A stretch of 64,000 bases of DNA, from NCBI GenBank assembly GCA_019671135.1, contig JAHRHY010000027.1:182001-246000 (forward strand). Reading direction: 5' to 3'. How positions within the stretch are numbered: position 1 is the stretch's first letter; every line of letters starts with the position of its first letter. The position numbers and the translations under genes were made by a program. The stretch is from Linnemannia hyalina (Eukaryota; Mortierellomycota; Mortierellomycetes; Mortierellales; Mortierellaceae). The notes below the pieces were generated by a model. The model ran no database searches and was not told the DNA's origin. It was given only the letters and a program-made list of their open reading frames with translations. Shown piece by piece: positions 23,552 through 35,452 of this stretch.

Positions 23552-25708
23552 CACGAGTGGTCGTTTTCACAGGATTGAAAGAGCAGGCCACGCAGCAGCG
23601 TCTCAGGTTTTTTATCGCAAAGGATATCACTCTGGCGCAGAGGTTACTTTGGTGGTCACTCAATAGTGAAGAGTGTGCAGGATAATTGCCGCTGCAGCAT
23701 CGGCCACGCCGACAAGGTAAATGCACGCGACGCACTCACTTTTCTCGTGCCTGGAGGGAAAGTGACCTAGTTTATCAAGTACTAACCGTACCCGTCTTCT
23801 TTCTCACGCGTCCTTAGCTCTGTTATCCTCTAGAAAACAACACGGGATGTCAACCTCTTACCGCCCGCTATATGAAAGAAACCCGAATGTAAAACACATG
23901 GAAATTGGAAATCTAGGTTTTGGATCGCCATGCAAGGAAGAGAGTGACGACTCGCATTTTCATCCAGGACGCATTGGACATGCATACCCCCAATTGTCGA
24001 CCTCTGAAACGCGCCATCGCGGAGTTGCAAGGAATGTTTTAAGCAGTTGCAGCGGCAAATATCAACATCGCGCGCAGGATCGCCAAAGAAAAGACGACTC
24101 AGCAAGACCCCATCGCAGCATAATAAAGATCGAGGCGGCGTCGAAGTGTTCATCGGTGCAGATCGGTCCAACTAGTAAGTACGCGGTAGAGCATACTTGC
24201 ATGCACTACTCTGTGTTTTAGTGAGATGGTGACTGACATGTAGTTTTTTTTTCATCGCCGTCGAGCATACTCGCAGGTTATATAGTATCCGTCGATACTA
24301 CCATTCAGAGTCGCTCTATTTCTTCAAAGAACAAATAAGAATCCCCAAGGTATGATGTGAAAGGCCTGGGATGTCAATTCAATGTTGAGAAAAGAACGAT
24401 TTTCCTTTTCTTGTTGACTATGTTAGTGTGAAACACAAATTGCTTTCGAAGAACATGCCAGCAACAAGTATCCCACGATTGTTCAACACGACTTCAATAT
24501 CAAATCGCCCATCACCATCGGAAACAAATGTCAGCATCGAGTTGTTGTCGACCTCATAACTGACGATCCGCGTGGCTCCACGACATATTATCTCTCGACG
24601 GTATCCTGCTACTGCCGTGACATGGCTGGATGAGAGCGAGTGGTATGTTTTTTTTTGTGTCGCAACTTGGCGATCCAAATACTATCGAAGTAACAATGCG
24701 GATGAAACTCAATCGTGGTCTGACTATACTCTTCTCGTTCTTTTGATGCTTGCTATAAAACAACTCACCCATCCTCATAAAGTGCTCGGTCGAGAAAAAA
24801 TGTGAAGCTTCACCTAGCTTTATCCGATCGTGTTCGATTTGGACTTACCGCCATTTCGGCTGTCAACTGTCTGCTCTGCGGCGAAGCGTTCTCGCTTGAC
24901 AACGTCAGGTTATCCGTCTGCAATCCAAATAATCCACTATCGCTCGACAAAGGATAAAGGCTATACAGAAACGAGGTCGTCAAGATTCAAAACAAAGATG
25001 TCATCGTCGTATGCGCGAGTTAGGGCCAGACAATTCATCTTGCAGGAGCATCGAAAAAACATGGTCTTGTTTTCAGACCAAACTCGGTCTACGCTCATGA
25101 CTTCTCAAAGGATCGTCAACCAAGATACGTCGTGGAACAACAACATCTGCTACGACACGCATCACCCCTTGAGTTCTTTTTTCTACTAATGGTCAAATCA
25201 TCATTCAATTCGGTAACCGGCACTCAGACATGGATATGGTTGTGCCATCTGGCAGGTCGACGCCGGGGAAAAAAAAACGCCCACGACACCCTGGGCTGAG
25301 CTATTGTATTGACATTAATTTGTTGGGGAAAAGATGCGACATTTCTTGGCGTATTTTCGACACCACCCCTCTTTTTTTTGTTTCTTTGGCCTGATTCCGC
25401 CAAGGTCAGCAGCGAAAACCAAAAATACAAATAAACAAAACATGTATGCACTTCGCAATACCCACTGAACAATCAGTTCGCAATACCTATGTTTATCCTT
25501 TCGCTCCTTTGAAAGATAGGTGGAAAAAACACCCCAAACAGTGTCATTTGATCGATCGACTTTCAAAAATAACGACGTCTTGAGCCTACCTGCATCGGCC
25601 GGCGTTGGCGCGTTGATTGGATGGACCCCACGGACCGCCTTCTTCGCCATCTCTTCCATCAATGAAGCATGGAAGTATGCTCTCTCAACTCAGCCTTGTG
25701 AGCAATAA
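23552..25708 (+). pseudogene. Decayed multi-exon gene of unknown family
   Basis: Plus-strand coding-like stretches run across this region but are broken. SQVFYRKGYHSGAEVTLVVT ends at a TAG at 23664; after a frame change HSIVKSVQDNCRCSIGHADK runs to a good donor at 23717. Further pieces are DALDMHTPNCRPLKRAIAEL, RGGVEVFIGADRSN (about 24134-24175), and SIRRYYHSESLYFFKEQI ending at a GT donor at 24350. An acceptor at 24426 leads to HDFNIKSPITIGNKCQHRVV. The next pieces are DRVRFGLTAISAVNCLLCG (from about 24827) and KDVIVVCAS, then a TAG, then GQTIHLAGASKKHGLVFRP in the same frame. The last frame, DVLSLPASAGVGALIGW, ends at 25708. Splice-like borders plus in-frame stops suggest an intron-containing gene that has decayed. 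I do not recognise the family. Part of the pattern could be chance. Confidence 0.5.
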
Positions 25709-25795
25709 GTTAATCATTTGAATGCATTCTCCATATCCTTTGCCAACCCTCCTATTTCATTATTTATTTTACAGTCTAAACTACATGTGCATGTC

Positions 25796-25823
<28 letters not shown>
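25796..25823. repeat. Poly(T) tract of 28 bases at the F-box stop codon
   Basis: Twenty-eight consecutive T on the plus strand, i.e. a genomic poly(A) on the sense strand of the F-box gene. The tract overlaps its TAA stop codon (complement of 25822-25824). Confidence 0.95.
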
Positions 25824-25826
<3 letters not shown>

Positions 25827-28320
25827 GCACAAGGGTAGGTATATTGTTCATGCAATCACTCTCCAAACTATGTCCCATGTCCATGCGGAGACCGAGTCCT
25901 TCCTTGGGCACGAACGGTGCCACGTCTTGTCCGTAGAACGACCAGACGAGATGGCCAGTCTTGAGAGTAACGACGAGGTTGTGGCCAAAAATTGCTATGT
26001 CGATCAGATCCTCACGGTCCTTCAGGAATGTGATCCATTGTCGATCCGCAACAAGTTCTGACTCGGGCTCTTCCAAATCCACCATGCAGATACCCATCCG
26101 CGACGACAAACCGATTCTGTAGTGATTCCAGATGACGTACGCAATGAACTGGATAGGTTTGTTGTCTTCGGCTGAATGTGTTATTTGTTGCTCGGGGATA
26201 CAAACGCCGTAGGTCTTGCGCTCAAAACGCTTGACACTCGAAATCAAAGGGGGCTTGGGTGCGTTGTTCGCATTTGAACTCGATCCTGACTTGTTCCTAT
26301 CGATGATCGGTGGCGCTGGAAGCGATGTCATTGGTCCCTGCAACTCAACCAAGGTAATGTTCCACCAACACGACTCCCACTCATCGTCTTCACCATCCGC
26401 CATCGTGACAATCCTGAAAGTGCCGTCGCTGTTGCCAACACTGTTCAAATCCTCCGGGAAAGAGACCTCTAGGGCTGCGCTGACCTGCACGCCCCAATAA
26501 TACACTCTGCGGCGACGAGAAGAAGCCCCGCCCCCGCCAGCATTGCCCGCCGGGTTTCCAGCCGTTGCCAAGGCACTGCCAGTAACGACTCCGATGTTCG
26601 CTGGTTCATCGATAGCTCTCCGGTCTCCATTACTCTTGCTCTTGTCGCTGGGCATGTGGAGTTGCGTGATCTGCTTCTCGTGAACCCAATCCCACACCAT
26701 ACCTCTGCCGTGCTGGTTGAACAAAACAAGATAGTGCTCGTATCCACTGTGATCTGGAAACAACGCCATACAGCTCACTCCACGACTCACAGCCTTGTTC
26801 GAGTAAGTTTTTCTGCCATAGTCCGATGCGTCGTCATCACAAAAAAGGACCTTCTTGATAACCATCGCCGATGCCGCTTCCGAGTTCTGCGTGCCAAAAA
26901 TGGCGATACAATCAACCATCCTCCCAGTATCCATGTCCATAGTTGTTGATGGTTGACCGCTTCCAGTAGTAGCCGCCGGAAGTGGAGGAGGCTCAGGCGC
27001 AGAGTAAAGCTTGACGATGCGTCCGTGCATTGTAATCTGATGCTGACGAGGCTCCAGACTCTCGTACTTGACAACATTGTCGGGGTTGATCCGAAAACAC
27101 TCCCTAGCCACCTTGGGTTCAAGACCTGACGATGATCGGAAATGATTCATCATCCAATTAGACAGACGGGTCATGGGTATCACCGGTACCCTCACCTCAA
27201 TGACCTTGAGCATCAGCCAAACGCCAAGGATGTGTGCGTCGGTGGCGTTATTGAGCCAGGGACGAGCACGCTGTCCGAAGGCGATGACAACGACGACACG
27301 CATGCCCCCAACGGTATCCTCGGGGTAGTGCTTGATCTCGACCACCTGCGCCACTTGCATCATGTCGTGGGTGAAGGGATGGTACCAGGGCTGGGCCGCC
27401 TGGGTGCCGGTCTTCTTGTCCTTCTCCCAAACATCGCTGCCGCACCGAGCAATAGGGTTCGTCAGATCGGGCAAGTTGTACAGTAGGATCTCGTGGTCGT
27501 GAGGGCGAGGATCGCCACCGTTGCTCCTGGAGGGAACGGACTTTGGACGGGTGATCATCGAGGCGGCAATGGCGGTGTGAGAGTCTCGATCAATATTATA
27601 TATCGGGGATCCCATGCGCACCCACGGGGCTCCGGGAGCATTTTGGGTCTCTAGGTCGGTCTTGAAGAACCGAGCCTCGGAAAGTCTGACTCTGAGGGGG
27701 CGGCGACGGTTAGACTCGTCCAAGGAGGAAGGCTGGCCGGGGGAGGCGCTGGTCGCCCATTGCGGCCATTTAGAGTTGACGGACGGTGGCGGATGTGGAG
27801 ATGGTCTTGACGGGATGACGTCAGTTGTTGTAGTAGGCGAGGTCCCTGAGACTGGAAGAGGCAGCGCAGATGTCGTAAGGGAAGAAACAGTCGCAAGGGA
27901 AGAAACAGTCGCAAGGGAAGAAACAGTCGCAAGGGATGGAGACGATGAGGACGAAGTAACGTCAGGGGGAGGGAGAGTAGCCCCAAGGCGAACTCCCAAG
28001 GCGGCGTCCTTGAGGACCATCGTCTTCCAATCTCTCGCTTTTGGGTCGCCACATGATTCGACCCAATTGGTATAGGTGTAGGTGGCAAGGGAATACCAAT
28101 CGGCGGGAGCTGTTGTGAAGAAAAGTTCATGACAGGTGTATGAAAAGCGGAGGAGGTCTAGTGGGTCGAGAAGGTAAAAAATAACTAGCTTTAAGAGTTC
28201 GGGCGGTAAGGAAAGGAGGAGTGACTTGGTGGAGTTGTGGGTATGTCTCTGTCGCGATAAGAGTTGGTGGTGTGGAGAAGGTGTAGGTGTGGCGATCGTC
28301 GTCGTTATTGGTGTGGCCAT
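25822..28320 (-). CDS. F-box domain protein, 832 aa, intronless
   Basis: Likely substrate adaptor of an SCF (Skp1-cullin-F-box) ubiquitin ligase. One uninterrupted frame encodes 832 residues. The F-box covers about residues 35-85 (LPPELLKLVIFYLLDPLDLL, then FSYTCHELF). Residues about 125-150 hold a short tandem repeat, SLATVS three times over, encoded by near-identical 18-bp units at about 27881-27940. The remainder has scattered hydrophobic and tryptophan-bearing segments compatible with a beta-propeller-like or other C-terminal substrate domain, but no standard WD or LRR repeat is evident. The stop codon is followed at once by the genomic poly(A) tract. The target is unknown. Confidence 0.85.
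27881..27940. repeat. In-frame 18-bp tandem repeat inside the F-box gene
   Basis: Three to four near-identical 18-bp units (plus-strand core ACAGTCGCAAGGGAAGAA) encode repeated SLATVS hexapeptides. Length polymorphism would keep the reading frame. Confidence 0.85.
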
Positions 28321-31300
28321 TCTTGTCTTGATGCGTTATGGTGATGATGCGTTATGGTGATGAAGGAAAAGAGTAAACGTCAGAAATGGCATATGGCAAA
28401 GCACAAACAGAAATTTTCTTGTGATTCTGGATTCTGGCGCAGACTTAAAAATTACCTCTGTAATTGCAAGCTAGCAAGCGAGAGTGATGAGAGGCGACCA
28501 GTATCCTCTTTACTAGAGTCGTCGTTAAGTCGAAGAGTCGAGTTCGAAAAAACAATAATATGTAGTCCAGGTACATCTAGCGCACAGGACGGAGAATGCG
28601 AGGTTGGATATTTTGATATTTGGAGTCTGAAGACACAACTACAGGCGCACTGCGCTGTGCAAGATATGATTGATGGTTGGGAAGATCTGGCCGCATCGAC
28701 GAATTGGAACTCGATGTAGCCGAGCACAAGAGAACCGAAGCAGGGTGCCGTCGAAGTGGATTCTCGAGTTGAGGTACCGTTCCGGAAAACAAACTGAGAA
28801 AGGCGTCCGTCAGGTAAGAATTCGCCAAAATTGTAGCAGTAGTTACCGACTGGGGTATCCAGGATTCAAATAAAGCTCTCTGGTGCAATTCAGCGATGGG
28901 AGTATCCAGCGTGTGTGGGTTCCGGGGTTCTGCTTGTCTGGGATAGATGGACCAAAGATATGTATAAAAGACTGGGCGCATGGTATAACGAGGTGAGAGA
29001 GAGAGTTGGTGTCAGAGTGATGACATCACGAGGAGGGTGTTGGTGAGTAGTTTTTTTTGAGAAAAAAAAAATACAATTTGCCAGGAGACATAGTTTATAT
29101 ACCATTAATGAGGTGCTTGGCCATGTTGTTTTTGAGCCTTTTAAGTTCATGCATGTACACCCATTTTTTTCGTGGGACAGCTTGTTAAGCAATCTGTCCC
29201 ATTTTGTATGTCTTTGCTAGTCTTCGCCATCTCCAAGGACGGCAAGCCGTTCTATATTCACAGTTAGGGGTCTAGGGCGATAAAAAAAAAGATGCATGAC
29301 ACGTCACAATGCCATAGCGTGATTCATTGTGGTTCTTTTTGTCTTATTTTCATGACGGATGTTTCTTTTGTTTTTGATCCTTTGCCATCAGTCATTCTAC
29401 TTACAGCTTGACCGATTGGAAGGCCGTAGCGCCCGTAAAGAAGGTTAAATTTGCTTAGGAAAGCACTCAAGTTCAAAAGCCTATGTGTTCAACTAGAATG
29501 GATAATACAAAAAATGGTCGATCATTGGTCGTTGATAACAATTGCCAAACAAAGTCCTGAAACCTCACATTTATTGCCCCGTCATCTCAATCGACCGGCA
29601 ACGTTGCTGTGCGACTAAGCAGTTCAACCGACTTCCACATCGGATAACAGGATCCCAAAAATGAAGGCAGTGGTCTGAAACGAGGATAGGAAGCAGACTC
29701 TTATAAATGGACAGGCAGAATAACAGAATTCTGATTCTTTTGTCATGAGCTTTCACCTTTATATTTCGGCTCTCGTCTCCATCTCATCGTCCTCTTAGTA
29801 TGGCGCCATTTGCTCAAAGCAGACTAAACTTGACCATGAACCTTCCGCTTGACCTCACCTTCGCCCTACAATCGTTTCGCCTTACCATCACCCGCTTCTT
29901 CGCCATGGCCAATTGATGAACAATCCTTGCCGTCGTCTTAAAGTGTATCATCGTCCCGTCATGGAGAGCATCCTCGCATATGGAAATTGTTGCTCTCAAT
30001 TCTTGGCGCCAAACGGGTATACACAGAAGTATTATTTTCATGGGCTCAGAGACAATAACAACGGAGACGGCGAAGATTCATTGCCCATGACAAAGCGTTA
30101 TAAAGGTCATTGACTGTGAAGACTCTTCAGCATGGCCAAGCTAATTTTTAAGCAAGGAAGCAAGTGGAAGGTTTGTGTGTTACTGTTCTCCTTTTCTCCT
30201 TCTCACCCCTTGCCTTCAGGTGTCGCATACCCCTTATGCCTTTGGAGGCTCCTTTACAGTCTTTTCTTTCTTTTTCAGGAAGAACTAGAATAGTGAGAGG
30301 CCTGGGAGAGCTTCCTACGATCACGGACGCGTTTGTCTTCCCTGGCGAAGTTTATCATTGGAGGAAAAAAATGAATTCGCCAACAATCAGCGATCATTTC
30401 GGGCGAGGACTAATCACATCCCCTCTCTCATTTATTTTGAGTCCCATAGAAACAAAGCCCCCATGTCGCTCACTGCTGTCCATCAGAACAGAGCACGCCT
30501 CCTTCCTCGCCCACTCAGTCCTACCCTACCCGCTAAAATTTGAGTTTGTTGAATATCCTCTGCCAGCATCGCCACTCCCCTTCGCGATAGAGTCTGTCTT
30601 CCCGATGCAACATATAACCACATTAACCACAACCCATAAAATGAGCCGCAAGCACTCAAAACAAACCTGATCACTCTCATACGCTTACATCACCCTTCAT
30701 TCATACAAAAATAATACCCCGAAATGCTTACGCTTCATCTCGTCTCCTTCAATCAACAGCTTATACTCCTTCCCCCCCCCAAAAAAAGCTAACTTAATAA
30801 AAGAGAGACGTTCTAGAAACGGGTGACAACAAACATCACAGGACGACACTATATGGATCATACATACGCAGCGTAAGCGAACGCTTCCCTGAACGCACCC
30901 AATCCTTTCGCTTCGCCAGTTTTGAGGCTTGAGGGTATTTAGGCGTATATGAAGTAGGTACGAATAAAATCAAACTCATACGTTTCTTTTCGACCCTTTC
31001 CTTCCTCTCAAAGTCGAAAACTTCAACGCACAGGCCCAAGACAACCTTTTTGGAGAACAGTGCGCCGCTTGTGAATTTGGCCTTTAGCTTTTTTTGCCAT
31101 AGCAGTCATTTGAGATAATTGCATGCATATGGGCTGCTTCTCCATGACCGTCCTCGCTCTATTCGACCCCAATAATTGACAGCCAACAATGCCCTGCCTT
31201 TTTTCAACCTCTTTCTCAATGGCAAAGCAGATCATGGAAATCTGCCCTCGCTCGCCTTGTCAGTCAACGGAGGAGCTAGCTCGGTTGACATGTACTGCAC

Positions 31301-32397
31301 ATGACAGAACCAGGGAAGAGTATGGACGGGAAGTGTTGACCTGGATTGGCGGCAATTCTTAGCTGTAGCGCCTTTGTGCTGTGCCTGAAACTGAAAAAGG
31401 TCGCTGTGCCATGGAGGGCAACCTGTGAGCCCTTCCCTCTCCTGAAAAACCACACCTGTGACCTGGCAAGTGCTGTACATGAACATGGGAGGGGTTACTG
31501 TGTTGCGAAGAGCAACCTGCGAGCCCTTCTTTCTCCCCTGAAAAACCACACAGTGTGGTCAGGATATGCAAGGGGCTATTGAGGGGAGACGAAGTGTTCG
31601 CCAATGGCTATTTCCGACCTATATTTGTGTTGCTGCTGTGTATGGTACAGGTGAACAAACACCTTCAATGCACGTCAGGTTCTATCGTCTTCTGACATTT
31701 AATTAGAAATGCGAGTGCTTCGTTCGTTTCGTCACCAATTCCAATTGTCGGGTGACTCGCCTGTTGGGACCCTGAACAAAAAAAACAGGCAGCCATTTGA
31801 GGTTCGCGGTGAGAGTTCTCCGCCTGGAAGCCGCCAGCATCCGTTAGTTCGGTGGCTTAGACATACTGGATTGACTATTAATACGAGCCCCTCGTCAGAT
31901 GATATTGCTCTTCCTCCTTTCCTATTACCATTTCAAGGTACATAATCAATTGCATTATCAGGCTCAAAAATACAAGCACATCCATCCATCTGTCTTCCAG
32001 GCGCCCATCCATCCATCCGATCCGATCAAGCATCCATCGACAACATCGCATTCTACCATCGGCACAAGGGCGGTCTATCCGGTGCTACTCTTTACTATCC
32101 GGCGATAAGACTCATCGACACGTTTTCACGCTGACCGACAACTCGACTTCTCAGGATATTTTTGGGCTTGCTTCAAGGCTGGACTCTACCCTTACACCCG
32201 TCCGTCAACACCTTCAACCGGGACCACAATTCAAACCCGACCGCCTCGCCTCAACTCTTTCTTACGGATTGAACCTCTACACGCGCCACTCCCTTACCAC
32301 AGACCTCTCACTCTCCCAGACAGCCACAAAACACTTTAAAGAAAAGCGCACGACATCTAACCCCATTTTCCCACCCCCTTATTCAACCCCTCAATAG
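28321..32397. other. Gene-poor region, 4.1 kb
   Basis: This lies between the start of the F-box gene and eL41. It contains an imperfect tandem duplication at about 31381-31560 and a GGGACAG/CTGTCCC hairpin at about 29174-29200. A 38-codon open frame at 29800-29916 has no recognised homologue. The last few hundred bases before 32398 are C/T-rich and likely form the eL41 promoter and leader. No other gene is supported. Confidence 0.4.
31381..31560. repeat. Imperfect tandem duplication, period 94 bp
   Basis: The block CAACCTGTGAGCCCTTCC at 31419 recurs as CAACCTGCGAGCCCTTCT at 31513. Both copies are followed by CTGAAAAACCACAC. The spacing is 94 bases and the copies have diverged by several substitutions and small indels. 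Confidence 0.7.
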
Positions 32398-32475
32398 ATG
32401 AGAGATAAGTGGAAGAAGAAGCGCGTTCGTCGCCTCAAGCGCAAAAGAAGAAAGATGAGAGCTCGCTCCAAGTAA
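32398..32475 (+). CDS. RPL41: 60S ribosomal protein eL41
   Basis: A 25-codon frame encodes the smallest ribosomal protein: an Arg/Lys-rich single helix that begins MRDKWKKKRVRRLKRKRRK and ends MRARSK. Yeast eL41 has the same length and nearly the same residues. It sits at the bridge between the large and small ribosomal subunits. The start is fixed by the family length. The codon CAATAG just before the ATG resembles a splice acceptor, so a 5' UTR intron ending at the ATG is possible; this could not be verified. Because of its size the gene is easily missed by gene callers. Confidence 0.96.
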   Translation: MRDKWKKKRVRRLKRKRRKMRARSK

Positions 32476-33334
32476 ATGTTAGCAGCTTCAAGCGCGGTTA
32501 GTTCCCACCCTCACCCCGGAGTTCGAGCAAGGCCGGTAGTCTGATTCCGTTTCTACAAATCTTTTTTTTTTTGCTGTCGCGGCATTTTTCTGCCTCTTTT
32601 CAAGCTTTCTGAGTGGGGGTTTTAACCAGTTTACACCAAAACCCAACTCACAATAAACCCAACCCAAAAAAAACACCGCTCTGTATCTTTGTTCTTGCTT
32701 GAAGTGTTATGCATGGATCGATCTGGTTAGTGGGAGTTGCGTGTTTGTGGAGAGAAGAGTTCGGCGCGAGGATGGCTGTGTTATGTAAACTGTGGGCTGA
32801 CGTTCGTTGTGTAAAATAATCCAAAAAAAGAAGCAGGTCGTGTGCATGTTTGGGTGGTATCACAGTTAGTTGCCTTTGAACGATGCGAGAGCAGGGTGCA
32901 TCTCTGAATCGCGTACAATGGTCTTCTAGGTAACTTTTCAACGGACCCACAGGCGCACTCAATGCTTGCCTGGATCCCGGTACGGAACCATCTCTACGGT
33001 TGTTTTTGTTTGTTTTTTATACTTCGATTGTTTGTTTGTTTGTTTGTTTGGTGGGTGTGAAGTGTGTAGAGTTATGTTTCAGGAAATACAAAGTTGTGCG
33101 AGACATGACAAGGTATGAGCGAACGAACGCGTCGGCTCACTCGCTCGCTTACTTGCAGTGATGGTTGAAGCCGGGGAGAGAAAGGGTGCGCACACGGGAC
33201 GATAAGAAGGGCAGGAGGCGACGAGCAACGGGTGTCGTCTCTTCTCCCTTCTTCCCTTTCTTCTCCTTTTTATCACCTCTCCTTCCTCGCAACTGCTCAT
33301 TACCATTTCCTTTTTCTTTTCGTTCATTCTTACA
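32476..33334. other. Intergenic, eL41 to aldehyde dehydrogenase
   Basis: Includes the 3' UTR of eL41 and a TTTG tetranucleotide run near 33028-33050. A pyrimidine-rich leader at 33235-33325 precedes the aldehyde dehydrogenase. No gene is seen. Confidence 0.5.
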
Positions 33335-35303
33335 ATGACTACCGCCATCCTCCAGTACAACACAAAGACCGAAATTGAACAGGTATAAACAGCATACCTT
33401 TTTTGTTACAACCGCGACAAAAAAGTAGCTGAGCCCAGTTTATGTATGTAACCCTTGCACAACAGCAAACGAGACACAGGCGTTATTAACGCTGTTGTAC
33501 CCAACCTATCCCCTCTCTACACACAAAAAAACAGACGGCGCTGACGGTGCAACAAACTTTCAAAAGTGGGTACACGCGACCACTCAAGTTCCGTCGGCAC
33601 CAGTTGGAACAGCTCTGGCGCCTGATTGACGACAACACGGACGCCCTTTGCGATGCATTGTACATGGACCTGCGCAAGCACAAAAACGAGGCCACCCTTG
33701 GCGAATTGATCACGACCAAGGAGGAGATCAACGATGCTTTGGTTCATCTGGAGGAGTGGGCCAGGGACGAACGGACGACGCCTTCATTTATCAATCGTGT
33801 GGGAACCACCTGTATCAAGCGCAAAGAGCCCAAGGGTAAGTGAATGGATTTGAATTTGTTTGTATGTTATGGGAGTCGTGTGCTCGGGCCGGTCAAGTGT
33901 CAAAGTGACAAACAAAAAAAAAGAGACCTTTCGTTCAAAGCACTGAACTAACGGACCATTCTTTTTTTTTTGTCTCTGTTGTCGTCATGGAACAAATAGG
34001 CGTGGTGCTGGTGATTGCACCTTGGAACTACCCCGTCTACCTGGCACTGACACCCCTGGTCGGAGCTATCGCCGCCGGATGCACAGCAGTCCTGAAACCT
34101 TCCGAGGTCACTCCACACTCTGCTAGGCTGATCGCAGAACTGATACCCCGTTACCTCGACAATAAAGCCTTCATGGTCGTCAACGGCGGCGCACCCGAAA
34201 CGACCCAGTTGTTGGATCACAAGTGGGACCATATCTTTTACACAGGCAATGGAACTGTCGCCAAGATCATCATGAAGGCTGCGGCAAAGCATTTGACGAG
34301 TCTGACGCTTGAGCTTGGAGGCAAGAGTCCTGTTATTATTGACGAGAACGCCAACATGACTGTTGCTGCCAAGCGGATCGCCTTTGGCAAGACCTTCAAT
34401 GCCGGACAGGTTAGACGTCTTTTTGTTTATTTTTCGATTGCCGCGAGAGGGGGGAGCCTGGCGCATTTACTGTTCCATTGTTGATCATTGCTGGTACGCA
34501 TTGCTAACATAGCCATGTCACTCGCCGTACGATAGACGTGTATAGCTCCGGACTATATCTTAATCACAGCCAAGGCCGAAGAAAAGTTTGTCCCGGCATT
34601 GAAGCAGGCCTTCCTGGAGATGTACGGTCCGGACCCTCAAGCATCCAAGGACTATGGACGGATCGTCAACACGCGCCATTTCAAACGCCTGTGCGACGTC
34701 CTCATGGAGAACAAGTCTGGAGACGTTGTCATTGGAGGCCAAGCGGACGAGAACGACCTCTTCATTGCCCCGACCGTGATTGCCAACGTTGAGCGAGACG
34801 ACAAGCTGATGGAGGAAGAGATCTTTGGTCCATTGTTGCCTTTGATCCGAGTGACGGATATCGACGACGCGATCGAGTACATCAACTCGAAGGATGAACC
34901 CCTGGCGTTGTATATATTTTCGACCAACAGGAAGCTGGTCAACAAGGTGCTGGATTCGACTCGGTCTGGAGGCGTGCTAGTGAACGATACGTTGATGCAT
35001 GTCTCGGAGGGTACTTTACCCTTTGGAGGAACTGGACCTTCGGGGATGGGATCTTATCATGGCAAGAGTTCGTTTGATGCGTTCACACATGTCCGGTCGA
35101 CCATGATCAAGGGACTGAGTCCGGTGATTGAGTCGGCGATGGGGTTGAGGTATGCGCCTTACACTTCCTGGAGCATGACGTTTGCCAAGATGTTGATGGA
35201 GACGACCCCGCAGTTCAAGCGTGGGTTCTTGCAGAAGTACATCAAGTGGATTGTTGTTGTCCTTCTCTTTGGCGTCCACTATGCTCGCAACATTCGTCAT
35301 TGA
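33335..35303 (+). CDS. Class 3-type (fatty) aldehyde dehydrogenase, membrane-anchored
   Basis: NAD(P)-dependent oxidation of long-chain aldehydes, as in ALDH3A2 and yeast Hfd1, which act in sphingolipid degradation and ubiquinone head-group synthesis. Exons are 33335-33382, 33535-33835, 34000-34409 and 34536-35303, giving 508 residues. The cofactor region has [18 protein letters not shown], the ALDH signature [10 protein letters not shown] carries the general-base Glu, and the catalytic Cys is in [14 protein letters not shown]. Later [10 protein letters not shown] and a [17 protein letters not shown] segment are typical of class 3. The C-terminus has a hydrophobic tail ([18 protein letters not shown]), a likely tail anchor to the ER, lipid droplets or mitochondrial outer membrane. 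The 16-codon first exon is accepted because it restores the frame. Confidence 0.95.
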
Positions 35304-35452
35304 GCTTCTTGTAGTTCTTTGCAGGCGTTTTATTGAATTGTGGTCAGATTGTAGATAAGGAAATAAAAAAACATTGATCTTTTGTCTTGTCGTTTCCTTT
35401 TTCTTTTCCTTTTCTTTCATAACAACCCGCGACAACCACCTTCACACACACC

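Noticed and set aside
24418..24678. Minus-strand frame with GRFDIEVVLNNRGILVAG
   Set aside because: It is antisense to one exon of the decayed plus-strand gene, whose pieces continue upstream and downstream with splice-like borders, so the plus-strand reading is preferred.
28354..28719. 121-residue plus-strand open frame upstream of the F-box gene
   Set aside because: No homology signal by eye and in the expected promoter interval of the F-box gene.
29800..29916. 38-codon frame MAPFAQSRLNLTMNLPLDLT...
   Set aside because: It has a plausible leader-like start but no recognised small protein, and short frames of this size occur by chance.
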